From SZUA-87 sp041687805 (lineage in GTDB: Bacteria > Actinomycetota > Acidimicrobiia > Acidimicrobiales > Aldehydirespiratoraceae): 64,000 bases of DNA. Within the stretch, counting starts at the first letter, position 1. Every line of letters begins with the position of its first letter. Under the pieces are notes generated by a model. The model saw only the letters and a list, made by a program, of their open reading frames with translations. It was not told where the DNA came from and did not search any database. A program made the translations under genes and the position numbers. The DNA is taken from assembly GCA_041687805.1 (NCBI GenBank), contig JBDNJK010000116.1, positions 1-64,000 of the forward strand, given 5' to 3'. Positions 15,897 through 24,711 of this stretch are shown here, one piece after another.

Positions 15897-18800
15897 TTCA
15901 GATCGTCCGACGGAAGGCTCAGCTGAGCAGCGGCACCAACGCTGTGGTACTCCTGCAGGCTCGTGACCGAGAGAGGGTGCCCAGCCCAATCACGGAGACC
16001 ATTTGCTGCGGCCAGTCCAGCAGCAACTGTGGTGAGCAATGGCACATTTGCAAACCCGGCGGCACGACGGATCTGGCGGCCATCGGCACGTGCACCTCTG
16101 CCCTGCGGGGAGTTGATCACCAACTGGACGTCTCCCCTTTGGATCAGTTCGACGGCATCGGTGCCACCACCTTCGGCGAGTTTGGCGACGTCTATGTCGA
16201 CCACGACACCCGCATCGCGTAGAGCTGACGCGGTGCCGGTCGTGGCGGCGATCGAGAATCCGAGCGACTTGAACACCTTGGCAGCAATCACGCCGTTGGC
16301 TTTGTCGCGATCTGCGAGCGACAAGAAAATTGTGCCTGCCTGGGGCAGCCGTGTGCCCGCCGACATCTCGGCCTTCACAAATGCGATACCTCTGGTCGGT
16401 CCAAGCCCCATCACCTCGCCGGTCGATCGCATCTCCGGGCCCAACACCGCGTCGGCCTCGGGGAACCTCTTGAATGGAAGCACGGCCTCCTTGATGGCTA
16501 CGTGATCGGGTTTGATCCGGTCGCGCAGCAAACCTTCCGAACGCAGCTGGGCCAAAGTTGCTCCCACCATCACCCGGCTGGCCACCTTGGCCAGCGGCAC
16601 GCCGGTGGCCTTGGCAACGAAGGGCACCGTGCGCGATGCCCTCGGGTTGGCCTCGATCACGAACACCTGGTTGGACTTCACCGCGAACTGCACATTGATG
16701 AGGCCCTTCACGTCGAGAGCCTCAGCGATACGCCGGGTGTAGTCCTCGATCACGAGTTGGGTCTCGGTGGACAGTCCGCTGGGGGGAATGATGCAAGCCG
16801 AGTCGCCGCTGTGAACGCCCGCTTCCTCGACGTGCTCCATCACCGCGCCGATCACGACATCACCGGTGGCATCACGGATCGCGTCGACATCGACTTCGAT
16901 GGCCTCCTCCAGAAATCTGTCGACCAGCACCGGCCGCTCGGCCGACAGGCCGCCTTCCCTGCCGAGGGACCCGAACCCGGCAAGTTGTTTCATCGAACGA
17001 CTTAGATGGTCGTCGTCGTAGACCACCTCCATGGCCCGTCCGCCCAGCACATATGACGGTCGGATTAGCGCCGGGTAGCCGATTCGAGCGGTGATGGCCA
17101 ACGCTTCGTCCACCTCCAATGCGGTTCCACCCGCTGGTTGAGGGATCTCAAGCTGGGAGCAGAGGGAATTCCAGAGTTCGCGATCTTCGGCCAGATCAAT
17201 CGACGCCGGCGACGTGCCGAGCACCAATTCCGGCGGGAGACGGCCTGCAAGTTTGAGCGGCGTCTGTCCCCCAAGTGACACGATGATCCCGACCGGCTGT
17301 TCGGCTTCGATGACGTTGCTGACATCCTCGAATGTGACCGGTTCGAAGTAGAGCCGATCGGAGGTGTCGTAGTCGGTCGACACAGTCTCCGGGTTGCAGT
17401 TGACCATCACCGTTTCGTATCCAGCAGCCCGCAAAGCAAAGCTCGCATGGACGCAGCAATAGTCGAATTCAATTCCCTGACCGATCCGATTGGGCCCCGA
17501 ACCAAGAATGATCACACGATCACGCGTACCCGGCGTGATCTCGTCGGTGTCTTCGTAGGTGGAGTAGTGGTAGGGCGTCGAAGCATCGAATTCGGCGGCA
17601 CAGGTATCGACAGTCTTGAAGGTGGTTCGTACGCCTGCCGATAGCCGAGCCTCGCGTACCTCGTCTTCGTCAACCGACCACAAGTAGGCCAACTGGGCAT
17701 CGGAGAAGCCGAGCCGCTTGGCACGGCGAAGGTCGCGGGTCGACACGGTGGTCAAATCGACAGATTCCAAATGTTCTCGCTCCTCGGTGACCATCAACAT
17801 CTGGTCGAGGAACCACGGGTCGACGTCGGTGGATGCATGAATCGCGTCGACCGATACCCCGCGTCGGAGCAACGCTTCGAGTTGGAACGGACGATCGGGC
17901 GTGGCGATCGATGCTGCTGCCAGCAACGCCGACTCTTCGAGGGCATCGAATTCGGCCTCGCGCGGGTCGGCGTTGAGGCCGGCTCGACCCTGTTCCAAGG
18001 AGCGAAGTGCTTTCTGCAACGACTCCGGAAAAGTGCGACCGATAGCCATGACCTCGCCCACCGATTGCATCGAAGTGCCGAGAACACCGCTAGTGCCGGG
18101 AAACTTTTCGAAGGCCCATCGCGGAATCTTGGTGACCACGTAGTCGATCGATGGTTCGAACGAGGCCGGAGTCTTTTGGGTGATGTCGTTGGGTATCTCG
18201 TCGAGCGTGTAGCCCACTGCCAGCTTGGCGGCAATTTTCGCGATCGGAAAGCCGGTCGCTTTGGAGGCAAGCGCTGATGACCTGCTGACTCGTGGATTCA
18301 TTTCGATGATGATCTGATGCCCATCATCGGGATTGACAGCGAACTGGACGTTGGATCCGCCAGTCTCGACGCCGACCCGACGAATACATGCGATCGCCGC
18401 GTCTCGCATCTGCTGATACTCGACATCGGAGAGTGTCTGCGCCGGAGCGACGGTGATCGAGTCTCCGGTATGAACTCCCATCGGATCAAAATTCTCGATC
18501 GAACAAACGATCACGCAGTTGTCGTGACGGTCGCGCATCACCTCAAGCTCGAATTCTTTCCACCCGGTGATGGACTCCTCGATGAGGATCTCGTTGACCG
18601 GGCTCGCTTCGAGGCCATCGGCGGCCGCCAGCTCGAAGTCCTCAGGAGTCGAGGCGATTCCTGTGCCTAGGCCACCGAGGATGTAGGCGGGTCGCACGAT
18701 CACCGGAAGCCCCACATCCGCCATCACGACACGTGCTTCTTCAATGGTGTGGGCGGTACCGGATCGCGCTACTTCGAGGCCGATCTCCTGCATGGCGACC

Positions 18801-19198
18801 TTGAATTGCTCCCGGTCCTCGGCGGTGGCAATGGCGGTGGCATCGGCACCGATCAGCTCGACCCCGTTGGTCAGAAGAACTCCAGCCTCGTGGAGTTCCA
18901 TGGCGAGGTTGAGCCCGGTCTGGCCACCAAGGGTCGGAAGCACTGCGTCGGGGCGTTCCTTCTCAATGATCTTGGTGAGAATGGCGAGGTCGAGCGGCTC
19001 GATATAGGTGGCGTCAGCGAAATCCGGATCGGTCATGATCGTCGCCGGATTGGAGTTGGCCAGAATCACCCGGAAGCCCTCGTCTTTGAGAACTCGGCAT
19101 GCCTGGGTGCCCGAATAGTCGAACTCACACGCCTGGCCGATGACGATCGGGCCGGAGCCGATGATGAGAATCGACTGGATATCGGTGCGGCGTGGCAT
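15893..19198 (-). CDS. carB: Carbamoyl-phosphate synthase large chain
   Basis: CarB makes carbamoyl phosphate from bicarbonate, two ATP and ammonia delivered by CarA. The tandem ATP-grasp halves are visible: the first starts SILIIGSGPIVIGQACEFDY (about residues 9-28), the second VIILGSGPNRIGQGIEFDYC near residue 560. Both contain the RPSYVLGG or RPAYILGG loop. The C-terminal allosteric domain (about residues 950-1101) has GFSIAATTGTA. The length (1101 aa) is normal. The start overlaps the carA stop by one base (TGATG). Confidence 0.98.
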   Translation of the reverse strand: MPRRTDIQSILIIGSGPIVIGQACEFDYSGTQACRVLKDEGFRVILANSNPATIMTDPDFADATYIEPLDLAILTKIIEKERPDAVLPTLGGQTGLNLAMELHEAGVLLTNGVELIGADATAIATAEDREQFKVAMQEIGLEVARSGTAHTIEEARVVMADVGLPVIVRPAYILGGLGTGIASTPEDFELAAADGLEASPVNEILIEESITGWKEFELEVMRDRHDNCVIVCSIENFDPMGVHTGDSITVAPAQTLSDVEYQQMRDAAIACIRRVGVETGGSNVQFAVNPDDGHQIIIEMNPRVSRSSALASKATGFPIAKIAAKLAVGYTLDEIPNDITQKTPASFEPSIDYVVTKIPRWAFEKFPGTSGVLGTSMQSVGEVMAIGRTFPESLQKALRSLEQGRAGLNADPREAEFDALEESALLAAASIATPDRPFQLEALLRRGVSVDAIHASTDVDPWFLDQMLMVTEEREHLESVDLTTVSTRDLRRAKRLGFSDAQLAYLWSVDEDEVREARLSAGVRTTFKTVDTCAAEFDASTPYHYSTYEDTDEITPGTRDRVIILGSGPNRIGQGIEFDYCCVHASFALRAAGYETVMVNCNPETVSTDYDTSDRLYFEPVTFEDVSNVIEAEQPVGIIVSLGGQTPLKLAGRLPPELVLGTSPASIDLAEDRELWNSLCSQLEIPQPAGGTALEVDEALAITARIGYPALIRPSYVLGGRAMEVVYDDDHLSRSMKQLAGFGSLGREGGLSAERPVLVDRFLEEAIEVDVDAIRDATGDVVIGAVMEHVEEAGVHSGDSACIIPPSGLSTETQLVIEDYTRRIAEALDVKGLINVQFAVKSNQVFVIEANPRASRTVPFVAKATGVPLAKVASRVMVGATLAQLRSEGLLRDRIKPDHVAIKEAVLPFKRFPEADAVLGPEMRSTGEVMGLGPTRGIAFVKAEMSAGTRLPQAGTIFLSLADRDKANGVIAAKVFKSLGFSIAATTGTASALRDAGVVVDIDVAKLAEGGGTDAVELIQRGDVQLVINSPQGRGARADGRQIRRAAGFANVPLLTTVAAGLAAANGLRDWAGHPLSVTSLQEYHSVGAAAQLSLPSDDLK

Positions 19199-20280
19199 CA
19201 GCTGACCGAATCCATGAGCCGAGCGAATTCGTCGAAAAGGTAGAACGAGTCATGGGGCCCCGGGCCTGCCTCAGGGTGATATTGCACGCTGAATGCCGGA
19301 ATGTCGTTGGCCACCATCCCTTCGAGAACACCATCGTTGAGGCAAACATGGGTTTCCGTGACTCCGGGGACGGAACCGGCTTCCACCGCGAAGTTGTGAT
19401 TCTGGCTGGTGATCTCGACTCGACCCGTGCGGCTGTCTCGAACTGGCACGTTTCCGCCGTGGTGACCGAACTTCATCTTGAACGTGCGTCCACCCATGGC
19501 AAGCGACAGGATCTGATGTCCGAGACAGATTCCGAAAATCGGCACCTTGCCCAGAAGGGCCGGAAGCTCGGTCACGATCGTTCCAGCGTGTTCTGGATCG
19601 CCCGGTCCATTCGACAAAAACACGCCATCGGGCTGCAACTCAAGCACCTCGGCGGCGGTGGTGTCTGCCGGAACGACGATCACGGTGGCGATCTCCGCGA
19701 GGTGACGCAACATTGTGGCCTTCACACCCAGATCGAATGCCACGACCCGGCGATTGCCAGACCCGATTGTGTACGACTCTCGCGTGGTGACCAGCCCGAC
19801 GAGGTCCTGGCCTGAGGTTCCAGGATCCGCTATCGCCGCCGAACGCAGTGTCGACGCGTCCGCCGAGCCGAATCCACCGACCATTACACCCGACTCCCTC
19901 AGATGTCGGGTGAGGCGGCGAGTGTCGATTCCACCGATGCCGGCCACCCCGTTGCGACGAAGGAATGAATCAAGATCCGAGTCGCTTCGCCAATTGCTTC
20001 GACGGCGCGCCATTTGTCGGACGATCACGCCACGGCAGAATGGCCGAACTGCTTCGTTGTCTGCCACGGTCGTGCCGTAGTTCCCGATGTGGGGGTTGGT
20101 GAATGTGACCATCTGGCCTGCATACGACGGATCGGTGATCACTTCCTGATAGCCGGTGAGCATGGTGTTGAACACAACCTCACCGGTGGCGACTCCTCCT
20201 GAAGGTTGAGCTCCGAATCCCTCGCCCTCGAATACCTCACCATCGGCAAGCACCAATTGGCACTCCCTGATATTGCTCAC
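19198..20280 (-). CDS. carA: Carbamoyl-phosphate synthase small chain
   Basis: CarA hydrolyses glutamine and passes ammonia to CarB. The class I amidotransferase triad is visible: Cys in VPIFGICLGHQILSLAMGG, and the His and Glu in VQYHPEAGPGP. The N-terminal domain begins VLADGEVFEGEGFG and contains GEVVFNTMLTGYQE. The length (360 aa) is normal. The start overlaps the pyrC stop by four bases, so it lies in the middle of the pyr operon. Confidence 0.98.
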   Translation of the reverse strand: MSNIRECQLVLADGEVFEGEGFGAQPSGGVATGEVVFNTMLTGYQEVITDPSYAGQMVTFTNPHIGNYGTTVADNEAVRPFCRGVIVRQMARRRSNWRSDSDLDSFLRRNGVAGIGGIDTRRLTRHLRESGVMVGGFGSADASTLRSAAIADPGTSGQDLVGLVTTRESYTIGSGNRRVVAFDLGVKATMLRHLAEIATVIVVPADTTAAEVLELQPDGVFLSNGPGDPEHAGTIVTELPALLGKVPIFGICLGHQILSLAMGGRTFKMKFGHHGGNVPVRDSRTGRVEITSQNHNFAVEAGSVPGVTETHVCLNDGVLEGMVANDIPAFSVQYHPEAGPGPHDSFYLFDEFARLMDSVS

Positions 20281-21578
20281 CGCCGAGGCTCTCCATCGAC
20301 GACAACCGGCAGGCCCCGCAAAAGCGTGTGACGCACTTTTCCTCGCACCCGGCGCCCCTCATATGGGGTGTTGGCGCTTCGACTCGCCATTTCCGATGCA
20401 GAAACCGTCCAGGCGAAATCAGGGTCGATCACCGCGATGTTGGCGGATCCACCGGCAACTATTGGTCCACCGTGCGCCGGGTCGAGCCCAGCAATCGCGG
20501 CCGGATTCCACGACATCAACGCCAACACTTCTTCGATCGGCAGATCGAGTTCGGTATTGGCAAGAGCAAAGGCGGTCTCCAAACCCAACATGCCCGGAGG
20601 TGCGTCGGCGAAAGTGCGGTCCTTGTCTTCCGCTGTATGCGGAGCATGATCGGTGGCGATCGCATCAATTGTGCCGTCGGCAAGCCCCGCCTTGATCGCC
20701 GCGATGTCTTCGTCGGTTCTCAGCGGCGGATGCACCTTGAACACCGGGTCGAAGGAGGCGCACGACTCCTCGGTGAGGGTGAAGTGGTGGGTTGTCGCCT
20801 CGGCTGTGACAGCAAGGCCGGCCTGTTTGGCCGCCCTCACCATCGCCACCGAACCCGCGGTCGACAGGTGCTGAAAGTGGATACGGGCTGATGTGAGACG
20901 ACTGAGAGCAATGTCGCGCATCACCATGAGTTCTTCGGCCTCGGCGGGCTGGCCCGGGATTCCGAGACTGCTCGACCAGCGCCCCTCATTCATGTGGCCG
21001 CCGTCGCTGAGCGCCGACACCTCACAATGCTGGGCCAAAACGATCGGTCGGCCACCAGACAGATGGCTGAGAGAACTCGCGTATTCAAGAGCGGTCCGCA
21101 TCAGGCTCACATTCTGCACGCCCGTGCCGTCGTCGGTGAATATTCGCACCCCGGCCTTGACCATCTCAGCCATCGGAGCCAACGCGTTGCCCTTGCGACC
21201 GACTGTGATCGCTCCGGCGGTGCGAACGTCGCACGCCGTCGAGCGTCCGAGCGCAATCACCTCATTGACCATCGCTGCGGTGTCGATCACAGGAGTGGTG
21301 TTGGGCATCGCGAGGATCGCGGTGAATCCGCCCAGTGCCGCGCCACGTGCCCCCGATTCCACCGTCTCAGCTTCCTCCCGGCCTGGTTCTCGCAGATGAA
21401 CGTGGAGGTCGACCAGCCCCGGACTCACAACGCATCCAGAGGCGTCAAGCGCCTCATCTGCTGTCAGATCAGGACCGACGTCGACGATGAGACCCCCGGA
21501 GTTGACGACCACATCGGCATGTCGGCTGCCGTTCTGGTCGATGACGGTGCCGCCCTTGAGGACAATTGTTGTGCTCAT
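20277..21578 (-). CDS. pyrC: Dihydroorotase
   Basis: PyrC closes carbamoyl aspartate to dihydroorotate. It is an amidohydrolase with the metal motif VDLHVHLREPG (about residues 55-65), QHCEV and HFQHLST supplying further histidines, and the catalytic Asp in AIATDHAPHT. I chose the ATG at 21578 because it overlaps the pyrB stop (ATGA) and gives the usual opening MSTTIVLKGGTVID; the longer reading runs through pyrB. 433 aa, typical of type I bacterial enzymes. Confidence 0.97.
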   Translation of the reverse strand: MSTTIVLKGGTVIDQNGSRHADVVVNSGGLIVDVGPDLTADEALDASGCVVSPGLVDLHVHLREPGREEAETVESGARGAALGGFTAILAMPNTTPVIDTAAMVNEVIALGRSTACDVRTAGAITVGRKGNALAPMAEMVKAGVRIFTDDGTGVQNVSLMRTALEYASSLSHLSGGRPIVLAQHCEVSALSDGGHMNEGRWSSSLGIPGQPAEAEELMVMRDIALSRLTSARIHFQHLSTAGSVAMVRAAKQAGLAVTAEATTHHFTLTEESCASFDPVFKVHPPLRTDEDIAAIKAGLADGTIDAIATDHAPHTAEDKDRTFADAPPGMLGLETAFALANTELDLPIEEVLALMSWNPAAIAGLDPAHGGPIVAGGSANIAVIDPDFAWTVSASEMASRSANTPYEGRRVRGKVRHTLLRGLPVVVDGEPRR

Positions 21579-22528
21579 GCCACTGCCAGCCTCTCGTCTA
21601 CGAGGTCGAGCCCCGAACCCAACAAGACGTAGAGAACCGCCATTCGCACCGCTACACCGTTGGCTACTTGTTCGACCATCAGTGCGTTGGGCCAATCGGC
21701 CACTGCGCCGTCGATCTCCACACCTCGGTTCATTGGTCCGGGATGCATGATCAACGCGTGTTCGGGTAACCGCCGGGCACGGTTGACGTCGAGTCCCCAT
21801 TCGGTGTGGAACTCACGCAATGTCGGCACGTATGTCTGCCCCTGGCGTTCGAGCTGCATTCGCAGCAGGTAGCAGATATCGGCTGATTCGATCACCGAAT
21901 CGAGATCGTGAGTGACCTCGACCGGCCAGCCATCCAGATCGGGTGGGAGAAGCGTGCGAGGCGAAACCAGCGTGACGTTCGCGCCCATCTCGGTGAAGCC
22001 GAGAACATTGGATCTGGCAACCCGCGAGTGTTTGATATCCCCCACGATCACGACGTGTCGACCGTCGAGGTCGCCCAAGTGGGTGCGAGCGGTGTAGAGG
22101 TCGAGCAGAGCCTGAGTCGGATGTTGATTCCAACCGTCTCCGGCATTGATCACCGCAGCATCCACCCATCGGGCGATGCGATTGGGTGCGCCGGCATCGC
22201 TGTGTCGGACGACCACACCATCAATGCCCATCGCCTCGATGGTGTTGACAGTGTCACGAAGTGACTCACCCTTCTTGACCGACGACGTGCTGACACTGAA
22301 GTTCATGGTGTCGGCCGAAAGCCGCTTGGCTGCGGTCTCGAACGAAAGACGTGTGCGCGTTGAATCTTCGTAGAAGAGCCACGCGATGGTCTTGCCGCGA
22401 AGCGCTGGAACCTTCGGAATCGTGCGCTCCCCCACTTCTGCAAACAATGCGGTGAGATCGAGAATGTGTTCGATGGCGGTGCGATCGAGGTCGGCTATCG
22501 ACAGGAGATTTCTCACTGGGTCGGTCAT
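21575..22528 (-). CDS. pyrB: Aspartate carbamoyltransferase catalytic chain
   Basis: PyrB condenses carbamoyl phosphate and aspartate. The carbamoyl phosphate motif STRTRLSFETAAKRL (about residues 55-70), the KKGESLRDT loop that supplies a lysine from the neighbouring subunit, HPTQALLDLYT and HPGPMNRGVE are all intact. 317 aa. No pyrI regulatory chain is present, as expected outside the enterobacteria. The start overlaps the pyrR stop. Confidence 0.98.
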   Translation of the reverse strand: MTDPVRNLLSIADLDRTAIEHILDLTALFAEVGERTIPKVPALRGKTIAWLFYEDSTRTRLSFETAAKRLSADTMNFSVSTSSVKKGESLRDTVNTIEAMGIDGVVVRHSDAGAPNRIARWVDAAVINAGDGWNQHPTQALLDLYTARTHLGDLDGRHVVIVGDIKHSRVARSNVLGFTEMGANVTLVSPRTLLPPDLDGWPVEVTHDLDSVIESADICYLLRMQLERQGQTYVPTLREFHTEWGLDVNRARRLPEHALIMHPGPMNRGVEIDGAVADWPNALMVEQVANGVAVRMAVLYVLLGSGLDLVDERLAVA

Positions 22529-23091
22529 GACAGTTCTCCAAGATCGACGCCGTCACTGTGAACATCGACGATCTCGTTGCGCCGCGTCGGAAGATTCTTA
22601 CCCACGAAATCCGGCCTTATCGGCAACTCTCGATGGCCCCGATCGACCATCACCGCCAACTGCACTGCCGCGGGGCGGCCGTATGTGTGGATGGCATCGA
22701 GGGCAGCTCGAACGGTGCGCCCCGTGTAGAGCACATCATCGACCAACACGATTACCTTCCCGGTCGGGTCGACTGGAATGTCGGTGACTGCTTCGGGCAT
22801 CACCGGCTTCATGCCGTAGTCGTCTCGGTGCATCGTGGCGTCGAGAGTGCCCACCGGCACATTGAAGCCTTCGATGGCCGACACCGCTTCACCGAGTCGT
22901 TTCGCTAGTTCGTCACCACCGGTTTGCAAACCGATGAGCACCAGATTGTCGGCTCCGGAATTGCGTTCGATGATTTCGTGGGCCATTCGCTTGATAGCCC
23001 GATCCAGATCCTCGGCTGACATCACCCGGGTGCTGGCTTGGAACGTGCCATCCGCTTGTGGCACGACTGAGCGCCTCTCGCGCTTTCCCAT
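22525..23091 (-). CDS. pyrR: PyrR, pyrimidine operon regulator and uracil phosphoribosyltransferase
   Basis: PyrR binds pyr mRNA when UMP is high and also makes UMP from uracil. The PRPP loop VIVLVDDVLYTGRTVRAAL (about residues 115-133) and the RNA-binding features of the family are present. I chose the ATG at 23091, preceded by AAGAGAGAAATT as ribosome site, giving a basic opening (MGKRERRSVVP). A Met at 23022 is an alternative. The PyrR binding loop lies 22-38 bases upstream, so this gene likely controls itself and the whole operon down to pyrF. Confidence 0.95.
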   Translation of the reverse strand: MGKRERRSVVPQADGTFQASTRVMSAEDLDRAIKRMAHEIIERNSGADNLVLIGLQTGGDELAKRLGEAVSAIEGFNVPVGTLDATMHRDDYGMKPVMPEAVTDIPVDPTGKVIVLVDDVLYTGRTVRAALDAIHTYGRPAAVQLAVMVDRGHRELPIRPDFVGKNLPTRRNEIVDVHSDGVDLGELS

Positions 23092-23112
23092 AATTTCTCT
23101 CTTTCGTCCGTA

Positions 23113-23130
23113 CGGGCCTCTCTGAACCCA
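23113..23130 (-). promoter_or_regulatory. PyrR-binding RNA loop in the pyrR leader
   Basis: In the transcript the sequence reads UGGGUUCAGAGAGGCCCG. The core GGUUCAGAGAGGCC fits the PyrR binding-loop consensus ARUCCNGNGAGGYU at 11 of 14 positions, and the outer GGG and CCC can pair as the stem. It ends about 22 bases ahead of the pyrR start, next to the ribosome site. That position suggests translational repression of the kind reported in mycobacteria. Confidence 0.65.
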
Positions 23131-23148
23131 TTTCACGGTCGAGATCGA

Positions 23149-23154
23149 AAGATA
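23149..23154 (-). promoter_or_regulatory. Probable -10 element of the pyr operon
   Basis: TATCTT on the minus strand would start the transcript near 23142. The leader would be about 50 bases long and contain the PyrR loop and the ribosome site. No clear -35 element is visible. Confidence 0.4.
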
Positions 23155-23162
23155 GCAGAATC

Positions 23163-23182
23163 GCGGGACCCCTTCGGGCCGC
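23163..23182 (-). terminator. Possible terminator hairpin after the acetyltransferase gene
   Basis: GCGG-CCC-GAAG-GGG-TC-CCGC can fold into a seven-pair stem with a two-base bulge, nine bases after the TAA of the acetyltransferase gene. The following sequence (GATTCTGCTATCTTT) is only moderately rich in T and also contains the pyr -10 element, so termination is uncertain. Confidence 0.3.
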
Positions 23183-23190
23183 TTTGGTCA

Positions 23191-23718
23191 TTAATCGCGT
23201 AATCTCACGAATATTTTCAACCCACCGTTGGGAGCATCCCCCGCATATCGAAATCCGGCCCTTTCAGCAACACGAATCGACGCGTGGTTGTCAGGCGAAA
23301 TCTCCGCTATGAGACTCCGTAGCCGGCCCGGTTGGAGAGCCCAGTCGGCCATTGCCGAGACGCCATCGGTGCAGATGTGACGGCCGCGGTCGGCCTCGGC
23401 CACCCACCATCCGATCATGGCAGCTCGCCGCTCCACCGCGATTTTGGCCAAGCCCACCTCGCCCATCACATGGTCGTCGCAAGGATCGGCCAACGCCATG
23501 TCGAGAGCCAACAAACGATCGGCACGTAGGTGGACGCCCTCGATCCACTTTTCTGCCGCCTCGATACTCGGATCCGTTGGAGGAATAGACCCCGCGATCA
23601 CCGCAGGATCCGACCAGGCAGCAGACAGAGCCTCGGCGTCTTTGCGCTCCCACGACCGCAGGATCACAGTAGGGCCGGTCAGCAGCGGAGGCCCTAGAAC
23701 GAGTCGATCGAGCCCCAA
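23191..23718 (-). CDS. GNAT-family N-acetyltransferase (RimJ/RimL type)
   Basis: The 175-residue product has the GNAT fold: an early strand with VILRSWERKDAEALSAAW (about residues 18-35), a central segment MIGWWVAEADRGRHICTDGV that holds the acetyl-CoA loop in RimJ-like enzymes, and PDNHASIRVAERAGFRYAG (about residues 145-163), the typical C-terminal helix. The substrate is unknown; N-termini of ribosomal proteins or small amines are possible. The start is a TTG six bases after the nusB stop. In Streptomyces the gene between nusB and pyrR is bldD, so this is a local substitution. Confidence 0.8.
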   Translation of the reverse strand: MGLDRLVLGPPLLTGPTVILRSWERKDAEALSAAWSDPAVIAGSIPPTDPSIEAAEKWIEGVHLRADRLLALDMALADPCDDHVMGEVGLAKIAVERRAAMIGWWVAEADRGRHICTDGVSAMADWALQPGRLRSLIAEISPDNHASIRVAERAGFRYAGDAPNGGLKIFVRLRD

Positions 23719-23724
23719 GGTAGG

Positions 23725-24138
23725 TCAGGCCTCGCGGACCTCGTTGGCAACGGCCCTCAGCAACCCGTTGAGAAACCTCGGCGACTCCTCGCTCGAATAC
23801 TGCGTGGCGAGTTCCACCGCCTCGAAGAGAATCACACCCGTGGGCACGTCGTCGCTGTTGAGGAGTTCCCAAGTGGCCATCGACGCGATGATCCGGTCGA
23901 CCGGAGCCATCCTGGAAATGACCCACCCTTTGAGATTGGCCGAAATGAGGCCCTCTATCTCAGCTCTGGAAGCATCAACGCCTGACGACATTTCGATGGC
24001 GTAGGCATCGGGCTTGATCATGCGGCCCGCAAGGCTGGTCGACACGTCGGTCGACGACATGGCCGACTCGTATAGAACGGCTAGAGCTTCCTCTCGGGCC
24101 TCGCGGCGTCGGCCCAAGCCTGGTACGGATGCGGTCAC
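23725..24138 (-). CDS. nusB: Transcription antitermination factor NusB
   Basis: NusB binds boxA RNA with NusE (S10) during rRNA transcription. The all-helical protein starts GRRREAREEALAVLYES, contains RMAPVDRIIASMATWEL (about residues 77-93) and ends with VELATQYSSEESPRFLNGLL, the family signature. The GTG start overlaps the efp stop (GTGA). 137 aa. The order efp-nusB-(one gene)-pyrR is the one known in Streptomyces. Confidence 0.95.
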   Translation of the reverse strand: MTASVPGLGRRREAREEALAVLYESAMSSTDVSTSLAGRMIKPDAYAIEMSSGVDASRAEIEGLISANLKGWVISRMAPVDRIIASMATWELLNSDDVPTGVILFEAVELATQYSSEESPRFLNGLLRAVANEVREA

Positions 24139-24698
24139 GCGCGACTGAGGTATGAGCCGGTACGGGTGTCGACCTTGACCCGCTCGCCGGGGTTGACAAA
24201 CAGCGGCACTTGCACGACCAAACCGGTCTCCAAGGTGGCCGGCTTGGTGCCGCCCGAGACCCGATCGCCTTGAAGGCCAGGCTCTGTTTCAGCGATGTCA
24301 AGCTCAACCGAAGCAGCCAAGTCGGTGCCCACGATCTCGGATCCGAACATGAGAAGGACAGCGGAGGAATTTTCGACGATGTAGTTGGCGGCATCTCCCA
24401 GCACCTCGGGAGCGACCAGGATCTGGTCAAACGACTCGTTGTCCATGAAGACGTAGTCGGTGCCGTCGCGATAGAGAAATTGCATGTCGCGCTTGTCGAT
24501 CGTGGCTCGTTCGACTTTTTCGCCGGCACGGAATGTGCGATCGATGACGGCTCCCGTCCTGGCATTCTTCAGAGTCGTGCGCACGAACGCATGGCCTTTG
24601 CCGGGCTTCACATGTTGGAAATCAACCACCTGAAACAGCCCACCCTCGAGATCAAGGGCCATGCCGTTCTTCAGATCGTTGGTGGTGACTAGGGCCAT
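24135..24698 (-). CDS. efp: Elongation factor P
   Basis: EF-P rescues ribosomes stalled at proline stretches. Residues 30-40 read VKPGKGHAFVR with K34 at the loop tip that contacts the tRNA; this is the position modified in some bacteria. The three domains are normal in length (187 aa), and the C-terminus keeps VNPGERVKVDTRTGSYLSR. I chose the ATG at 24698, preceded by GGAG six bases upstream. No epmA or earP modification gene is nearby. Confidence 0.98.
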   Translation of the reverse strand: MALVTTNDLKNGMALDLEGGLFQVVDFQHVKPGKGHAFVRTTLKNARTGAVIDRTFRAGEKVERATIDKRDMQFLYRDGTDYVFMDNESFDQILVAPEVLGDAANYIVENSSAVLLMFGSEIVGTDLAASVELDIAETEPGLQGDRVSGGTKPATLETGLVVQVPLFVNPGERVKVDTRTGSYLSRA

Positions 24699-24711
24699 TT
24701 CGACTCCGTAC

